From Macrocystis pyrifera (Eukaryota; Sar; Phaeophyceae; Laminariales; Laminariaceae): DNA of 64,000 nucleotides. The notes under the pieces are model-generated. The model was not told the origin of the DNA. It did no database searches and saw only the letters and a list, made by a program, of their open reading frames with translations. The DNA lies in the NCBI GenBank assembly GCA_031763025.1, contig JASSKH010000009.1, forward strand, positions 620,001-684,000. Direction: 5' to 3'. The translations under genes were made by a program, and so were the position numbers. Each line of letters starts with the position of its first letter. Positions within the stretch are counted from its first letter, which is position 1. This document shows positions 12,730 to 24,299 of the stretch, piece after piece.

Positions 12730-13935
12730 GATCACAAAATCTACCGGTATTGTGCAACACAAATAGGGTGAAGCATGCCTTAATGCCTCATTAGGTAGTT
12801 CTTCAGTTCAGGAGTGTGTTAATCAGTCAGAAATATTGCCTACTATAGCAAGGCCAAAAGTGCTACTATTAATAGTGTACCCTCGCGCCATGCCATCTTC
12901 ATCGAAGCCCCAGCTTCGACATCGATTGAGTCATACGAAGTACCCAAAAAAAACGACGGCGACGAGCCGTTAGCACTCGAGAAGACAGCTCGCCGGTAGA
13001 AGACACTGACGACATCAATCAGTATCACCAATAAATGACGAGGTACCTCTCGCCTTCTGAGGAAGGTGTTGGACGCTTGCTACTCATACGATAGAGGTAC
13101 TGTACATATCACTAACATTTTCTCTGGTTCTTCGTATGGAGGGCTGCATACTCCACCCAACAACCGACTTTTGAGAACCACTATGCGCTCGCGGACAGAG
13201 CGAGAGCGTGAGTTAGCAAAAAGACGATGAAAGTCAACAAGCAGTGGGGATGGTAAACCACGATCACACGTGCGACAAAAACGAAGGTAGGCACCGGGGG
13301 GGAGGGGGGAAGACACTTGTGACCACGGCTTGTTCAGCCATTTTTAGCTGAAAAGTAAAAGTGATGGCTGAAAAAAGGAAGCCCGATACACATCAATAGG
13401 TATCTAGTTATACTGTGATAACGAATAACATACACCGGATCTAAATGTATGGGAGTGCGTTGCTTCTCAGTTGAAGAACTCCGGTCAAAGCGTAACCCCG
13501 ATCGTCCGTAGCACTGTTCTTCAATGCTCACCAGCGTCGATGCCGAGACACCAACACCAACCGGCCAGGAGGCGCCGGCACCCAAAAAAAACTTCGCTTG
13601 AGCGGCACTGCTGTCGTGTCGAGCTATGGCAGGTATTGGTTGCACTTTTCAGCCCGCGAGCATTTCTCGCTGACGGGCTGCCCATCAACCATTGCATCGC
13701 AGCTGAAGGGCTGCGTACCCCAACGTTTTGTGGATCCGACGTGTGTGTCTTACGAATTTGTCATTTAGATGATTAGACCAAAGGCTCAGCTTACAATTGA
13801 TATCGAAGTCATTTGTTCATTGTGAGAGGAAGGCGCCTCAGCAAAACAACTTTAGGTGCTACCAGGTATATGTCAAACCCCTATGGCGTAGCACCCGTCC
13901 GTCGCCGGAAAGGGCCGGCAGTGAACAGCCACCCG
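12730..13935. other. Decayed intergenic DNA
   Basis: No intact gene. A G-rich tract lies near 13296-13310. The stretch around 13480-13780 is partly open but matches no family I know. This may be old retroelement sequence between the two copia relics. Confidence 0.3.
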
Positions 13936-13941
13936 ACACGA

Positions 13942-14182
13942 TGTTGGTACTACAGCAGTAGAGCATGCAGTAGTGACGACGCTGGTGCAGAAGAGCATGC
14001 AGTAGCTAGCGCTGAGGAGAGGTTAGGGTAGAGTAAAAACAGAGTGAACTGTTATCTCACAGCACAGGCGCGTCGAAGCTGCCTGTACTGACGGTTTCAT
14101 ATCCAAGCAAACCGCCATACCATACAGTACAAAACCCAATATCCTACTGAGTCGTCCTTGTACTATACTAATATCTCAACAT
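13942..14182 (-). repeat. 3' LTR of the copia element
   Basis: 241 bp beginning TGTTGGTACTACAGCAGTAG and ending CTAATATCTCAACA on the plus strand. It is homologous to 18948-19188. On the element strand the adjacent internal bases are purine-rich (GAGAGGACA), in the position of a polypurine tract. Confidence 0.8.
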
Positions 14183-14402
14183 GTCCTCTCAAGAACTACT
14201 TTATACCAGTTCGTATTCACGTAATCCAACTCTCCACAAGAGTACAGTAGGACTGCCCTTTTCGATCTTCAAAACAAGAATGAATACCATCAACAACTAC
14301 TGCATGAAATGGCAGCAGTGTAGTCCCTCATTAACCTTCTCCATACGAGTTGCATTAAACCCTTTTGGCGTGATGCCTGATTATGAAAAAAAGAGGGGGC
14401 GT

Positions 14403-15210
14403 TCATTTACCGAATAGCATGAGGCGGTTTGAAATAAACTTTAGCACGTCCATGCTCCTCGTGAAAATTTCGGTCTTTTGGAAGCCTGTCTTAATGTACT
14501 TCACATCCGCTACGTTGGCCACAACTAGAGACCTAACGTGGTACAATTTTTCATCTATGTGCTTCGTGCGAGGCGTAATCTTGTTGCTTGGACTGGTGGC
14601 TACAGCACCCAACTTGATCTTGTTGCTTGGACTGGTGGCTGCAGCACCCAAGTTGTCCTCAACAACCACGGTCGCCTCGCTTTGCCCACTATTAGTCGTT
14701 TTCAGTAAGTGCCTGGGGTGAAGTATCATCAGACACGCTTTCGACAACACCACATACTCTGATTCCAGAGTAGACACCGCCACACCCGTTTGTTTCACCA
14801 ACTTCCAGTCTACTGGGACTCCTGCCAAGTACAAACGACTCCTGTCGTAGAAAATCCCTTATCTATGTCACCAGCGTCGTCTGCGTCAACGTACGCAGTA
14901 AGTTCGTCTCCATTTTCTGCGTCTTCGCTGTAAGTCAATCCAACCGAAGTCGTGCCTTTCAGGTACCTCAAAACCCTCTCAAAACCCTCTTTATTTTGGT
15001 CATCGCTCTCGGATCTGGTTCTGTCGAAGTTCGCGTAAGCACCATAACTGCATGCGCAAGGTCCGGCCTTGCGCACCTGCTAAGATAAATAAGAGATCCC
15101 GCGTCAGACCTGAATAACGTAGTGTCGTCCGTGGACATAACTTCTTCTTCTTCAATCTGCACGGGCTCCGCTTCAGCAGGCGTTCTCGTCGGGTGGGCTT
15201 CAGCCACCCC
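14403..15210 (-). pseudogene. copia RNase H and C-terminal region
   Basis: The N-terminal part reads FRSDAGSLIYLSRCARPDLA and RVLRYLKGT, the conserved RT to RNase H linker of copia elements. It continues VDADDAGD, then VAVSTLESEYV, and ends with RTKHIDEKLYHVRSLV and the tail KYIKTGFQKTEIFTRS. A 39-bp in-frame tandem duplication (copies starting at 14581 and 14620) repeats an ATSPSNKI-type segment. A short duplication near 14965-14990 has doubled the RVLR segment. Frame changes occur near 14830 and 15000. Confidence 0.8.
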
Positions 15211-15299
15211 GTACGTGTCCTAGCGTATGTTTCCTGCGATAAAATAATGGTTCCTGCGTGCACTTTTCAGTGTATTCCCCTACCTAGAAGGAACTTTGC

Positions 15300-15920
15300 G
15301 TCTCGCAGGTCCACCGTCTCAAACATATCCTTCGGTTTCTAGATAACCTGTACAACTTGCTCGTTGTCTGATCCGGAGATCAAAATATCGCCAACATAGA
15401 GAAGAAGAAAACTGTTCCGGGGTCGAGGTAGACACACGGACCAGCGGTGCTGGGGGTAAAACCAATATCCAGCAAGTACGTGTGCATTGTTCCCCACCAA
15501 CCACGGGGGGGAAAGACTGAAACCATGCAGCCACGCCTTCAGTCGCCGCACTTGGCTCTTTCGTTTCTTATGGCTTTCAAATCCTTTGGGAGGAGTGACC
15601 TCCACGTCCGGATCGTCACGCTCTCTATCCTAGCCTGTAAGAATGCGGCGTTGATGTCGACTTGCCTGAGAATGAGACCTTTATTGGCAGCGTTAGCGAT
15701 CGGGACATGAACTCCTGATATGCTACTGGTGCTGCCTTGTCAGCGCCAGTGTCAGCCTCGTGGAAACCTTGCGGCCACCAATCTCGACTTCTGTCGACGA
15801 GGCATTCCGTCCTGGTTGTACTTACATCTGTACAAAAACCTTGACGGAATCGTTTGAATGTCCTGGGGCGGGTCTACCCACTCGAATACATAACGTTCGA
15901 TGAGGGACGTGCGTTCCTCT
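15300..15920 (-). pseudogene. copia reverse transcriptase, mutated active site
   Basis: From about 15900 downward it reads in broken frames VDPPQDIQTIPSRF, then KSRLVAARF, then LILRQVDINAAFL (first catalytic Asp region), then EVTPPKGFESHKKRK. The second box appears as LLYVGDILISG where the family has YVDD; GGC replaces GAC at about 15388-15390. Together with stops, this makes the RT inactive. Confidence 0.8.
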
Positions 15921-16489
15921 GCCATGCTTGCCCATCAGCCTACGGCATCAACCCCGCTCACCGCATCGGCGTAGGTTCGCAGGTCAGTTGGCATGTATCC
16001 GATCTCGCCAGGCTTGCCAGCTCCGATGCTTCTAACATCTTCTCGTGTAATTAGTGCATACTCGACTTGCTGAATACGACGCATCCGCCATCTCGTCTAC
16101 GTTCGTATTGACAGACGATTGCTGCATCGAGACACTGTCGGATGATATACCTTGCTACCTGTTGCTTTTGCGCAGTATAGGATGTTGTTCTGGTGACGTC
16201 ATTGGCGTCTCGGTAGATTCTTGTCGTTGGATTAATTATGCTTCAATATCAGTCCCGACCCCTGGCACCAATACCGTGCTCGGATAGGGAAACGGACTAT
16301 ACCCTACCTTTGGGCGATCCACGTCAAGGGCGCTGTTCTCGGGAAACGATACATCTCCTGAGTTGCCTATTTCATGCGGCCGTTGGATCCCAGAGCCTAT
16401 ACGTCATGTTCTTGGTGTAATAGCCTACCAAGTGCATTTTCTTAGCTCGCGGGGTCAATTTTCCGTTTCTGTGTCGTACCTCTATGTGC

Positions 16490-17100
16490 TTAAAACTTCA
16501 GCGACCCCCACTCGTGCATGTGCTTCATATTGCCGAGTGGTTTACTTTCCCATACCTCGAGAGGAGCCTTGCCTACCAGGACATTCGTCGGCGTGCGATT
16601 CCTCATGTACACCGCAGCTTTGGTGGCTTCTACCCACAGTTTCTCCGAAAGGTGAGGAACTCCCAGAAGTAGGCTGCAAGTAATACCAACTATGGTGCCA
16701 AAACCACGCTCGGCGATAGAATTTCTTTGCGGGATGTACGGTCGGTTGTTCTCAATCGAGACTCCAAGTGACTCCGCCAGCGGTTGGAGCCTTCCCTTGA
16801 ATTCGCCTCCCCCATCGGTTGTTCTCAATCGAGACTCCAAGTGACTCCGCCAGCGCTTGGAGCCTTCCCTTGAATTCGCCTCCCCCATCGCACCTAATCC
16901 TGCCAATGCAGGTACCTTCACGATCAGCAAAATCTTGAATCACCTGGTTTAGGGCATCAGCTGCTTCGTTTTTTCGTCTCAAAAAATAACCACCCACCTC
17001 ATACGCGACATGTCATCCGTGAACATGGCGAGAGATTGGCAGCCTCCGTACGACTCAATGGGATGCTTCTCACACAGGTCAACGTGGACGAGCCCAAGCC
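16490..17100 (-). pseudogene. copia integrase with 73-bp internal duplication
   Basis: The integrase core runs FLRRKNEAADALNQ, RCDGGGEFKGR (second catalytic Asp), ENNRPYIPQRNSIAERGFG (catalytic Glu) and LWVEATKAAVYMRNRTPT. The 73-bp unit beginning at 16742 is repeated from 16815. Because 73 is not a multiple of three, the duplication shifts the frame and places two copies of the GGGEFKGR-LAESLG segment in series. Confidence 0.85.
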
Positions 17101-17174
17101 GTGTGCTGGAGCGGGGGCGATAGAACGGGGGTTGCATACTTTTCCTGCTTTTGGAAACTCCGTAGACTTGGCAT

Positions 17175-17760
17175 TCACTTGTTTCGATGTCGTCCTCTGA
17201 CTGTTGCGCGGAATACGTTTTGTTTCATCTCTTGCGCATCCGGGACTATATGGAGGGTATACATCCGTGGAACCTCAGCTGAAATCGGAAACGCGTGTTT
17301 GCTTTTGCGTAGAACCGGAGGGACGGACAATAGGTCCAGCTTCATCCCTTTTTCGTGGAGCGCTCCTATCGAAAGTATGCTCGTCCCTAGATTGGGAGCA
17401 ATCAGCACTTCCATGCTGATCGGTACCATACCATCCCGTTCATTTCGTAGCCGAAACACGAGAGTTACTTTGGACATTGCGCTCTAAAATCCGCATGACC
17501 CCTTGATGCGCACACTGCAGGCGATTGTGTCCACCACATGTTGACAGAGACGAGATTCGGCGGTCCCCATATTGCTCGGTGCTGCGATCTTGATGAACAC
17601 TGCTGTGTCACCGGGGGGCGTGCTGGTTCCTATTTCCATCATCGCCGGGAATGCGAGATCTTCTTGCATTTCGTCATGGCTCGGGGATTTCGCGCCACTG
17701 CCAGCGACAACCTGAAAGTTCTCTAGGTCGGCGTTCTCGGTACCATAATAGTGCACCAAG
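17175..17760 (-). pseudogene. copia protease and GAG-pre-integrase region
   Basis: The segment APNLGTSILSIGALHEKG (about 17340-17410) matches the post-protease stretch of copia polyproteins, and LYTLHIV downstream fits the GAG-pre-integrase start. The protease DSGA-type active-site motif was not found intact. A stop at about 17485 separates the upstream part. Confidence 0.6.
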
Positions 17761-17869
17761 CTTGCACAGCATATGCCTCTGCGGCACTAACGTTTGTAGT
17801 ATTAGCATGTTGGGTTTCATCGGTCTATTGGTGCGAAAAGCGAAGGGGGCAGTCGCGCAAGCCGTGCTC

Positions 17870-18943
17870 CGTGGAGTTCTAGCAGTAATTGCAACGTCCG
17901 TGGCGGTTCTTTCCGTCATTTCGCCCACGTCCTCGGTTTCCTCGAGCTAGGTTGCCGCGGTTTCTTCTGCGTCCACCACCTGTTCCACCTGTGTTGCCAT
18001 GATCATATTGGTTCCCGTTCAAGCTCGTAGACGTGTAACCGCCGTTGTTGTTTTCGCTCGCGGAGCTATCGGTGATAACATTTCCACGACGTCCTCTTCC
18101 TTGACCTCGACCGTTGTTTCTACGGAAGTTGCGAGATCCTCCGTGTGCTACTATGTTCAGTGCGTGCTCGTGACTGCCTGCATTATTTTCGCCACGCCTC
18201 GCACTTTTGTCTTCAGCGGTAACCTTTTCACGAGTTTTCATGGCATGCTAGGATGTTGCACGAGCTGCTATATCTTCGAACTTCGAGGCGCTGCCATCGC
18301 GCTGCCTATCACAAAGCAGTACTGTCTTCAGCGATTCGTACTTGTCATCAGGGAGAGCTCCGAATAATGCATGCGCCTTGCGAGCGGGGACTACAACACC
18401 ACCGAGCGCTCCCAGTTCGACACAAATGCGGAGCAATTCCTGGATTGCTCGGTCAGGATCATATTTGTCAGCCGCGGTCACTTGCAAATTGGCGAGCTGA
18501 TCGTGCAGTTCCTGCATTCTCGAGTCGCCATCGAGGCGGTATTTGGCCTCGAGTGCCATCACAACACCATGACCATCGCCAAACTCGTCCGTTCCTACCG
18601 GAGCGAAAGCTTGTTGTACAACTTGAGCGGCAACATTAGCCTACCCGTCTCGGCAATCGGCCGTGGCGAGAAGCATTCGCGTAGAAAGCTTACCATTTTC
18701 CTCGTCGAAGCGGCGACAATCTTTGGCGCAATGTGTCCTCTGCGGCTAAGTAGCTTCTTCCTCTATCGCTGCAGCGGCGGTCTCGACGCCCGACATAACT
18801 TTACCGAGCCCTTCCTCGTACATTGGCGAGCGCAGTAGCGTAATCCAACCGTAAAATTGGTCAGGTTCCCCATTGAATGGGGAGTACCCTTTTCGGAAAG
18901 GGGAGCACATTGTTGACTCTGAACCACCACCGTGTAGGCTCAT
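17870..18943 (-). pseudogene. copia gag
   Basis: Gag starts at MSLHGGGSESTM, directly inside the 5' LTR, with FNGEPDQFYGW in the N-terminal part. The middle has a helical stretch (QELHDQLANLQVTAADKYDP), ALPDDKYESLKT and an Arg/Gly/Asn-rich linker. The zinc knuckle reads CNYC, then a stop codon, then EHGLRDC (C-x2-C-x5-H-x4-C as it stands). There are frameshifts near 18245 and 18570-18740. Confidence 0.7.
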
Positions 18944-18947
18944 GAAC

Positions 18948-19188
18948 TGTCGATACTACAGCAGTAGAGCATGCAGTAGTGACGACGCTGGTGCAGAAGA
19001 GCATGCAGAAGCTAGCGCTGAGTACAGGTTCGGGCAGAGTAAAAAACAGAGTGAATTGTTATCTCACAGCACAGGCGCGTCGAAGCTGCCTGTACTGACG
19101 GTTTCATATCTAAGGATGCTGCCATACCATACAGTACAAAACCCAATATTCTACTGAGTCGTTCTTGCACTACAAATATCCTGGCCCA
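18948..19188 (-). repeat. 5' LTR of the copia element
   Basis: 241 bp, beginning TGTCGATACTACAGCAGTAG on the plus strand and ending CAAATATCCTGGCCCA. It differs from the 3' LTR by scattered substitutions and small indels. The gag start codon lies only a few bases inside it, which leaves little room for a standard primer-binding site. Confidence 0.8.
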
Positions 19189-19380
19189 CGACTCCGACAG
19201 GAGCACTGCTTACAGATCGCGAACACGGAGGCGCCACGTGCACGTAGGGGTATGTACACGCGCAATTGTATAAATAGTTACTGCTGTGTATTCAAGAGTA
19301 TCAAATCATTAATCTTTCACTAACCCAGGTCGACAACAATGTTTTGTGTATTTTTCTGTCGGTAAAATAACCCCCCCCCC

Positions 19381-19838
19381 TTCTTGGCCACACCGGAAAT
19401 TAAATTAACTAGTTGAAGCTGTCATCTATATGCAAGAAAATCCGCCTCTAAAGCGGTTCTTAGTAGGATGCAGGTCACCCCACGTCGCTTCGCGCTTGGT
19501 GCAAGCAATGTCTGTCTGGTCGGTGAAAAACCGACATGCTCCGTCCCGGCATTATAGGGATGCGAGGGTCTATGGTCATACGACTACGGCCATGCATGAG
19601 ATCGAGTACACCTCTCCTATCGAGTACACCCCCCCCCCCCCCCCCCCCCTATTTTTTTATCATTCAAGTGACTCGCCGTGTACCTCACAGCGCTTTGCGC
19701 TTGGTGCAAGCATTATCTGCTGTTAGGTGAAAAACCGACGTGCTCCGTCCCGGCATTGTAGGCATTGTAGGGATGCGAGGGTCTACGGTAATACAACTAC
19801 GGCCATGCGTGACATGCGCACAAACCCAACCCCCCCCA
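19381..19838 (+). repeat. RepA copies (two in series) with C tails
   Basis: Copy one (19381-19649) contains the diagnostic blocks GATGCAGGTCACC, GCTTCGCGCTTGGTGCAAGC, CCGTCCCGGCATTATAGGG and TACGACTACGGCCATGCATG, and ends GAGTACAC then C(20). Copy two (19672-19838) is a partial version with a duplicated GGCATTGTA and a short C tail. A C(11) tract at 19370-19380 borders the 5' side. Confidence 0.8.
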
Positions 19839-19869
19839 TCATATTGCGCGCCCTCCTATGAATACCCCT

Positions 19870-20078
19870 TCCTACCCTTCTCGAAAAGGATGCGTGGTCA
19901 ATTGGTCAAATGACTATGGCAAGCAACAAATTAGTACGCCCCCCCCCGTTTTAATGAGCGCCTAACTGTTGGCGGTGTCTCTATTAGGAGTAGGAGCGGG
20001 TGATCCGTCTCGAAAGGGATGCGCGGTCAATGGTCAAATGACTAAGACAAGCAAAAAATGAGTACGCCCCCCCCCCCC
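19870..20078 (+). mobile_element. Two short LINE 3' ends with C tails
   Basis: 19870-19947 and 19954-20078 are independent 3' fragments of the window's LINE. Both contain the stretch encoding RKGCVVNGQMTKAS and the ATTAGTACG / ATGAGTACG junction, followed by C tracts. They lie head to tail right after the RepA copies, so each insertion sits in or beside an earlier C tract. Confidence 0.75.
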
Positions 20079-20089
20079 GTAAATGACGC

Positions 20090-23000
20090 CCCCGTTTGAC
20101 ACGAAGGATTTAACGCCCATAAACACCGGGAACTACGAGGCATGGAGTTGCTCACTATTGCTAGTGCTCTAGTAACATGCGAAGCCGAGGTAGCGCACAA
20201 GATGGGAAACTTGCTGGAACACACACACTGGCAGCAAAGTCTGAACTCCGGTAGGATGACCCACAAGAAGACGAGATGGATGTGTTTCTCGAGTATGCAA
20301 TAGCTACCGGAAACTCCTTATCGAGCACCGTTTTGGATGGGGAGGTGATAACGTGATAACTGTTCCGAAAACTTGTTGTACGAACGCGGTGGAATCGTCA
20401 CGAGCGGTCAACAGTGGAAGTAAGCCGCCGGTCAGTAGATGGACAGCCTCCAAAAACACACCGTGTTTGGCTTCCTGACAGTGTATCCCGCATCAACTCT
20501 CGCGGAACACAAAGTTGTCTGAACCAAAGGGAGCATTTACATGCGTTACAAGGTTCCCATTCGGGACTGCTATGGTTGACTTGAAATCCCGAGGGTGGCG
20601 CAAGCTGATAAAGGAGGAAGCATCAATCAGGCATTCGCTCCTCGTACCACCTACTCGTACGTACACAACGAAAAGCATGAAAAAAAGGTAAAGAAGCCGA
20701 AGAAAAGAAAAGATAGGCACTCACTGCCCAAAAAACCGGGCAAGTAACACCGACTGGCCCAAACGAGTTTGCTGTTACAGTAGCTCTAAATGCGTTTCGT
20801 TCGCCGCTGCGCGAAACGATGCACAAGCGCTTGGGGGAAACTCCCAAGAACGCACGAAAGCCATGAACGGCCGACAAAACGCTTAAATATCGGTTTGTGG
20901 CTCAGAGCGTAGGTGCAGCCGCAGTCGACTCGTGGTACATGTACCCAGCCCGGAATCGCAACCCGATATTTCAGCGTGCAGTCGGACTTAACTTCTTCGG
21001 GGCTTCAAAGGGAAAATTTACCGAAAACATGACACGATCATTGGCCACACGAAGTAAGTAGGCCGGGCTGTGTTACTGCAATACAAGGAGCTGTATGACA
21101 TACGCGCATGAGGATCATACTTGTAATACTGCATGAGCTTCCTAGACGCTTGTTAAGATCGCACTTCTTCTCATTTTTCAGGTGCCTAGACTACAGTACT
21201 GTATATCTGGGCCCCTAAACGGTTGACCTAAATGTACCCACTTTGTCTCGATAAGTCTGCACAGATCGGATAGATCAGATATATTAGGTAGACCAGGTAG
21301 GTCAGTTAGAGAATATACTCACTTCACGAGGCAGATACATGCAATCCTGAAAAGTATGGTCAAGGTCGTGTTGCCAGGGGGAAGCCGTATAATCTGCATG
21401 ACACAGCACGTCTTTCCTGGGTTTGATATGCACTTATTCACACCCTGCACAACGTATCATAACGGCAGGTTAGGATTTAGATCATAATCTATCTGTACAT
21501 CATCTGTCCGATGTGTGTAACTTTGTGTCCCGAGGGAACTGATGCGCAAGAAAGAGTGGTGTACGTAAATCAAATGCGCCGAGTAGTGTCCGGCATCTGT
21601 TTGTTGGCGGCGTCTTTCCGCCTGACCGCGTTTGGCGATCCCATCGCCTCTTCAACTGGGTTTGTAACAGTTATTATTAGACAGGGTGCCGGAAAAAAGA
21701 GTGAGCATTTCAAGCCTGTACTTGGCGCTAGCGTGCCGGACCCCGTACCAGCACGGTTGACAAAAAAAACACAACAAAGATTGAGGAGAAGACACTGAAA
21801 AGTCCGAACATTGGAGCAGTAGTGATGTGCACGCGCCGGACAGACCAGACCACTCTACATATCACAGATCATTGTCGCGGGTCTGTATCAAACTTGCACG
21901 GGGCTCATCTACAAGATCTGAACTATCTGTACATGTTTCCGGAGTAAGGTACGTACTACTAGTGATCTACAGGCAGCAGGTGGTGGTGATGTTATCATTC
22001 GTGTGCCCGGGCTTGTAAACACATTGTATTCTCATCTGGTACGATCTCTGTGATCTGTACACACTCCCACGTGATGATCCGTAGGATATGTGCAGAATTT
22101 TTACCATATCTCTCAACCCACTAATCTTTACCATCCACTGTAGGTCAGGCAGATCATGATCTGTCCGATGTGTGCGATACTGCGCACAGGGAACAACAAC
22201 GTGCCCTGCAAGCGATGCGCCAAGCGTAGCGTGTGCTTCTACAGCCCATCCCTTTAGGGGGCTCAGAACTCACAGACATGTTCACAAAAAAAAGAGATAA
22301 CTTTGCCAAATTGAAACGAAAACAAGCAAATACCTCAGCTGCAAGATCGAAAAAACATAAGAAACTCCTATTTTCCCCCAAGCTTAAGCTGCGTGTGATA
22401 CTTCGTTCGCGCGTGCTATGTACGGTTTTGTATTATAGTGGTGTACAACATAGGCCAGTTTTTGTGCGCAACGAACTCGCTACTCTAATCAGCCGTCTAC
22501 GAGCAGTGTCAGCGAGAAGCGGTACGAGTATGTGATCATGCTGCACCCGTATCGCATGACTCCTCACATTGTAGCTCGGACACGAAAAATGTAAAATAAT
22601 CAGGGCTATTCACGGGTCGGGTCGTCGGGTCAAATCTCGCGGGCCAGGTCGGGTTGGGAAACGGTGACCGGACCCGATCCGTGGGAAATTGAAAGCCTCC
22701 TGACTCGACCCGCCCCGACCCGCCCCGACCCAACCCGACCTAACCCGACCCGTTAGATTTCTAACACTTTCTGACCCGAACCGCGGGTTGGGGCCATGAC
22801 CCGTGAAAGCCCTAAAATATATTAATGGTATTATCCCTGAAATTTGCTATGCACCAACCAAGCAGTGGTCGATGCTGCGATAATCGTCAGTATTCGTTGT
22901 TATCTTCCTCCTCTCAACTCCCAATGGGGTTGTTACGGGTTACGGTGATGTGCTAAGTTAGTGTTGATGGCCGCGGTAGCAATATTAGAAGCCCAACTGT

Positions 23001-23840
23001 GTGCATCGGGTGGAAGCGTGACGTGGTGCCCGAGCAAGGCCCGCATCGACAGCTGCTGCCCCTGCTGCTGCTGCTGCTGCTGTTTGCTGCGATAAGTTCA
23101 CCACTCCCCTGCTCCTTCGATGCATCGGCTGGCGGGAAAAAGGAAGCTCGGCGACCACACCCTCTGTCCTAGACGCGCTTCTTTTTTTAACTCCACCCAT
23201 CTTTGCGGGACAACCTGCTCGGAACTACTGCTAGTAGGCTTGGAGCCGTGCTACGGTATACCAGTAGGAGCTGCAAATAGAGGCTGTACTTTTTCGTACC
23301 CGGTACGTTGGCGTTTCACTTGCCTTACCCATTAATTTGCGATTTTTTTTGTTTCGTGTTTTTCTGTCTCACAGTTTGTGACCACAGAATTGATGTCTCT
23401 CTAGGATAAGGCATCAGCACATACACTGGGTGTACTGTTCGTTTACATCAGGGATACACCACTCAGCTACTCAGTCAGCGCTGACTTCATCGTTTGTCCT
23501 TAGCTCGTGCCCAGCAGGTTTACTCTCAAGTCGTTGGCTCTGACCCCGGGTCCCGTCCATATACTGATGTAGTTGGATAGAAAGGACGGTTAATTGTGAA
23601 GACAACACACACGCACTTTTGAGCCGAATTTTTCCTCATTGGTGGAGCCCCTCAATCATTGTATCAACCATATTAATAGATTTGCCTCGGCGAACCCCGG
23701 CCTCGATCTAAGTCCCCTCCCCTCCTTTTTGTCCCTGGGCAGTGGTGGGATACGTGCTGCTGCCGTGCTCTGGTCTCGTGTGCTCGATCGATGGCCGACG
23801 CTCATCAATAGAAGGCAGTACTACTTCGTAACTGTCAAGG
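20090..23840. other. Long region without a confident gene
   Basis: 20090-20900 has partly open plus-strand frames (for example FDTKDLTPINTGNYEAWS, suggestive of a copia gag start) but many stops. Around 22155-22260 a short exon-like stretch encodes CPMCAILRTG, then PCKRCAKRSVCFYS, a cysteine spacing reminiscent of a zinc-binding cluster. A related sequence (CATCTGTCCGATGTGTGTAA) occurs at 21503. 22615-22800 is a run of GACCC/GGGTC-rich repeats (CCCGACCCGCC). A CTG triplet run lies at 23058-23080. None of this supports a named gene. Confidence 0.3.
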
Positions 23841-23875
23841 GGATTTTTTTCATCATAAGAGCAATCCCACCGTGG

Positions 23876-24170
23876 GAGTACCACTTATTCCCATTGCTGT
23901 CTCTGGAAGTTGCCACACCAGAAATTAAATCAGTTAGTTGATGCTGTCATCCATATGCAAGAAAATCCGCCTCTACAGCGGTTCTTAGTAGGATGCAGCT
24001 CACCCTTCATGCGACTCGCCTAACACCTCACTTCGCTTCGCGCTTTTGATGTAAACAACTTTCTGCCTGGTCGGCGAAAACCCGGCGTGCTCCGTCCCGG
24101 CATTGTAGGGATGCGAGGGTCTATGGTCATACGACTGCGGCCATGCATGATATTGAGTACACCCCCCCCC
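23876..24170 (+). repeat. RepA copy
   Basis: 3' half of RepA with GGTTCTTAGTAGGATGCAGC and CCGTCCCGGCATTGTAGGG, ending TTGAGTACAC and a C tract. It is followed by GCACCACCCCT-type short repeats to about 24300. Confidence 0.8.
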
Positions 24171-24299
24171 TTTCAAGGCACCACCCCTATAAGAAAACCA
24201 TCCCCATAGGGCACCACCCCTGCACGGCGCCACACAGGCAACCATCCCGAACGTGGCTTTGCGCATTGAATGGAAATAAGGCACCACCCCTAAACCCTG

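Larger units (their letters stand above)
13942..19188 (-). mobile_element. Ty1/copia LTR retrotransposon, full length but inactivated
   Basis: This 5.25-kb element is on the minus strand, bounded by two 241-bp LTRs that begin TG and end CA. Domain order gag - protease - integrase - RT - RNase H is the Ty1/copia order; gypsy would place integrase last. Every domain carries stops or frameshifts. Two LTRs with clear sequence differences show that the insertion is not recent. I could not establish a convincing target-site duplication: CACGA occurs just left of 13942 and again at 19187-19191, but that placement cuts the terminal CA of the right LTR. Confidence 0.85.

Noticed and set aside
13937-19191. 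CACGA target-site duplication of the copia element
   Set aside because: The right-hand CACGA overlaps the terminal CA required for equal 241-bp LTRs. The match could be chance.
19430-19730. Conserved small protein encoded by RepA (phrases like LRAWCKQCLPGR in several copies)
   Set aside because: The frames differ in length and are broken among copies. Similarity follows the nucleotide repeat and shows no codon-position bias by eye.
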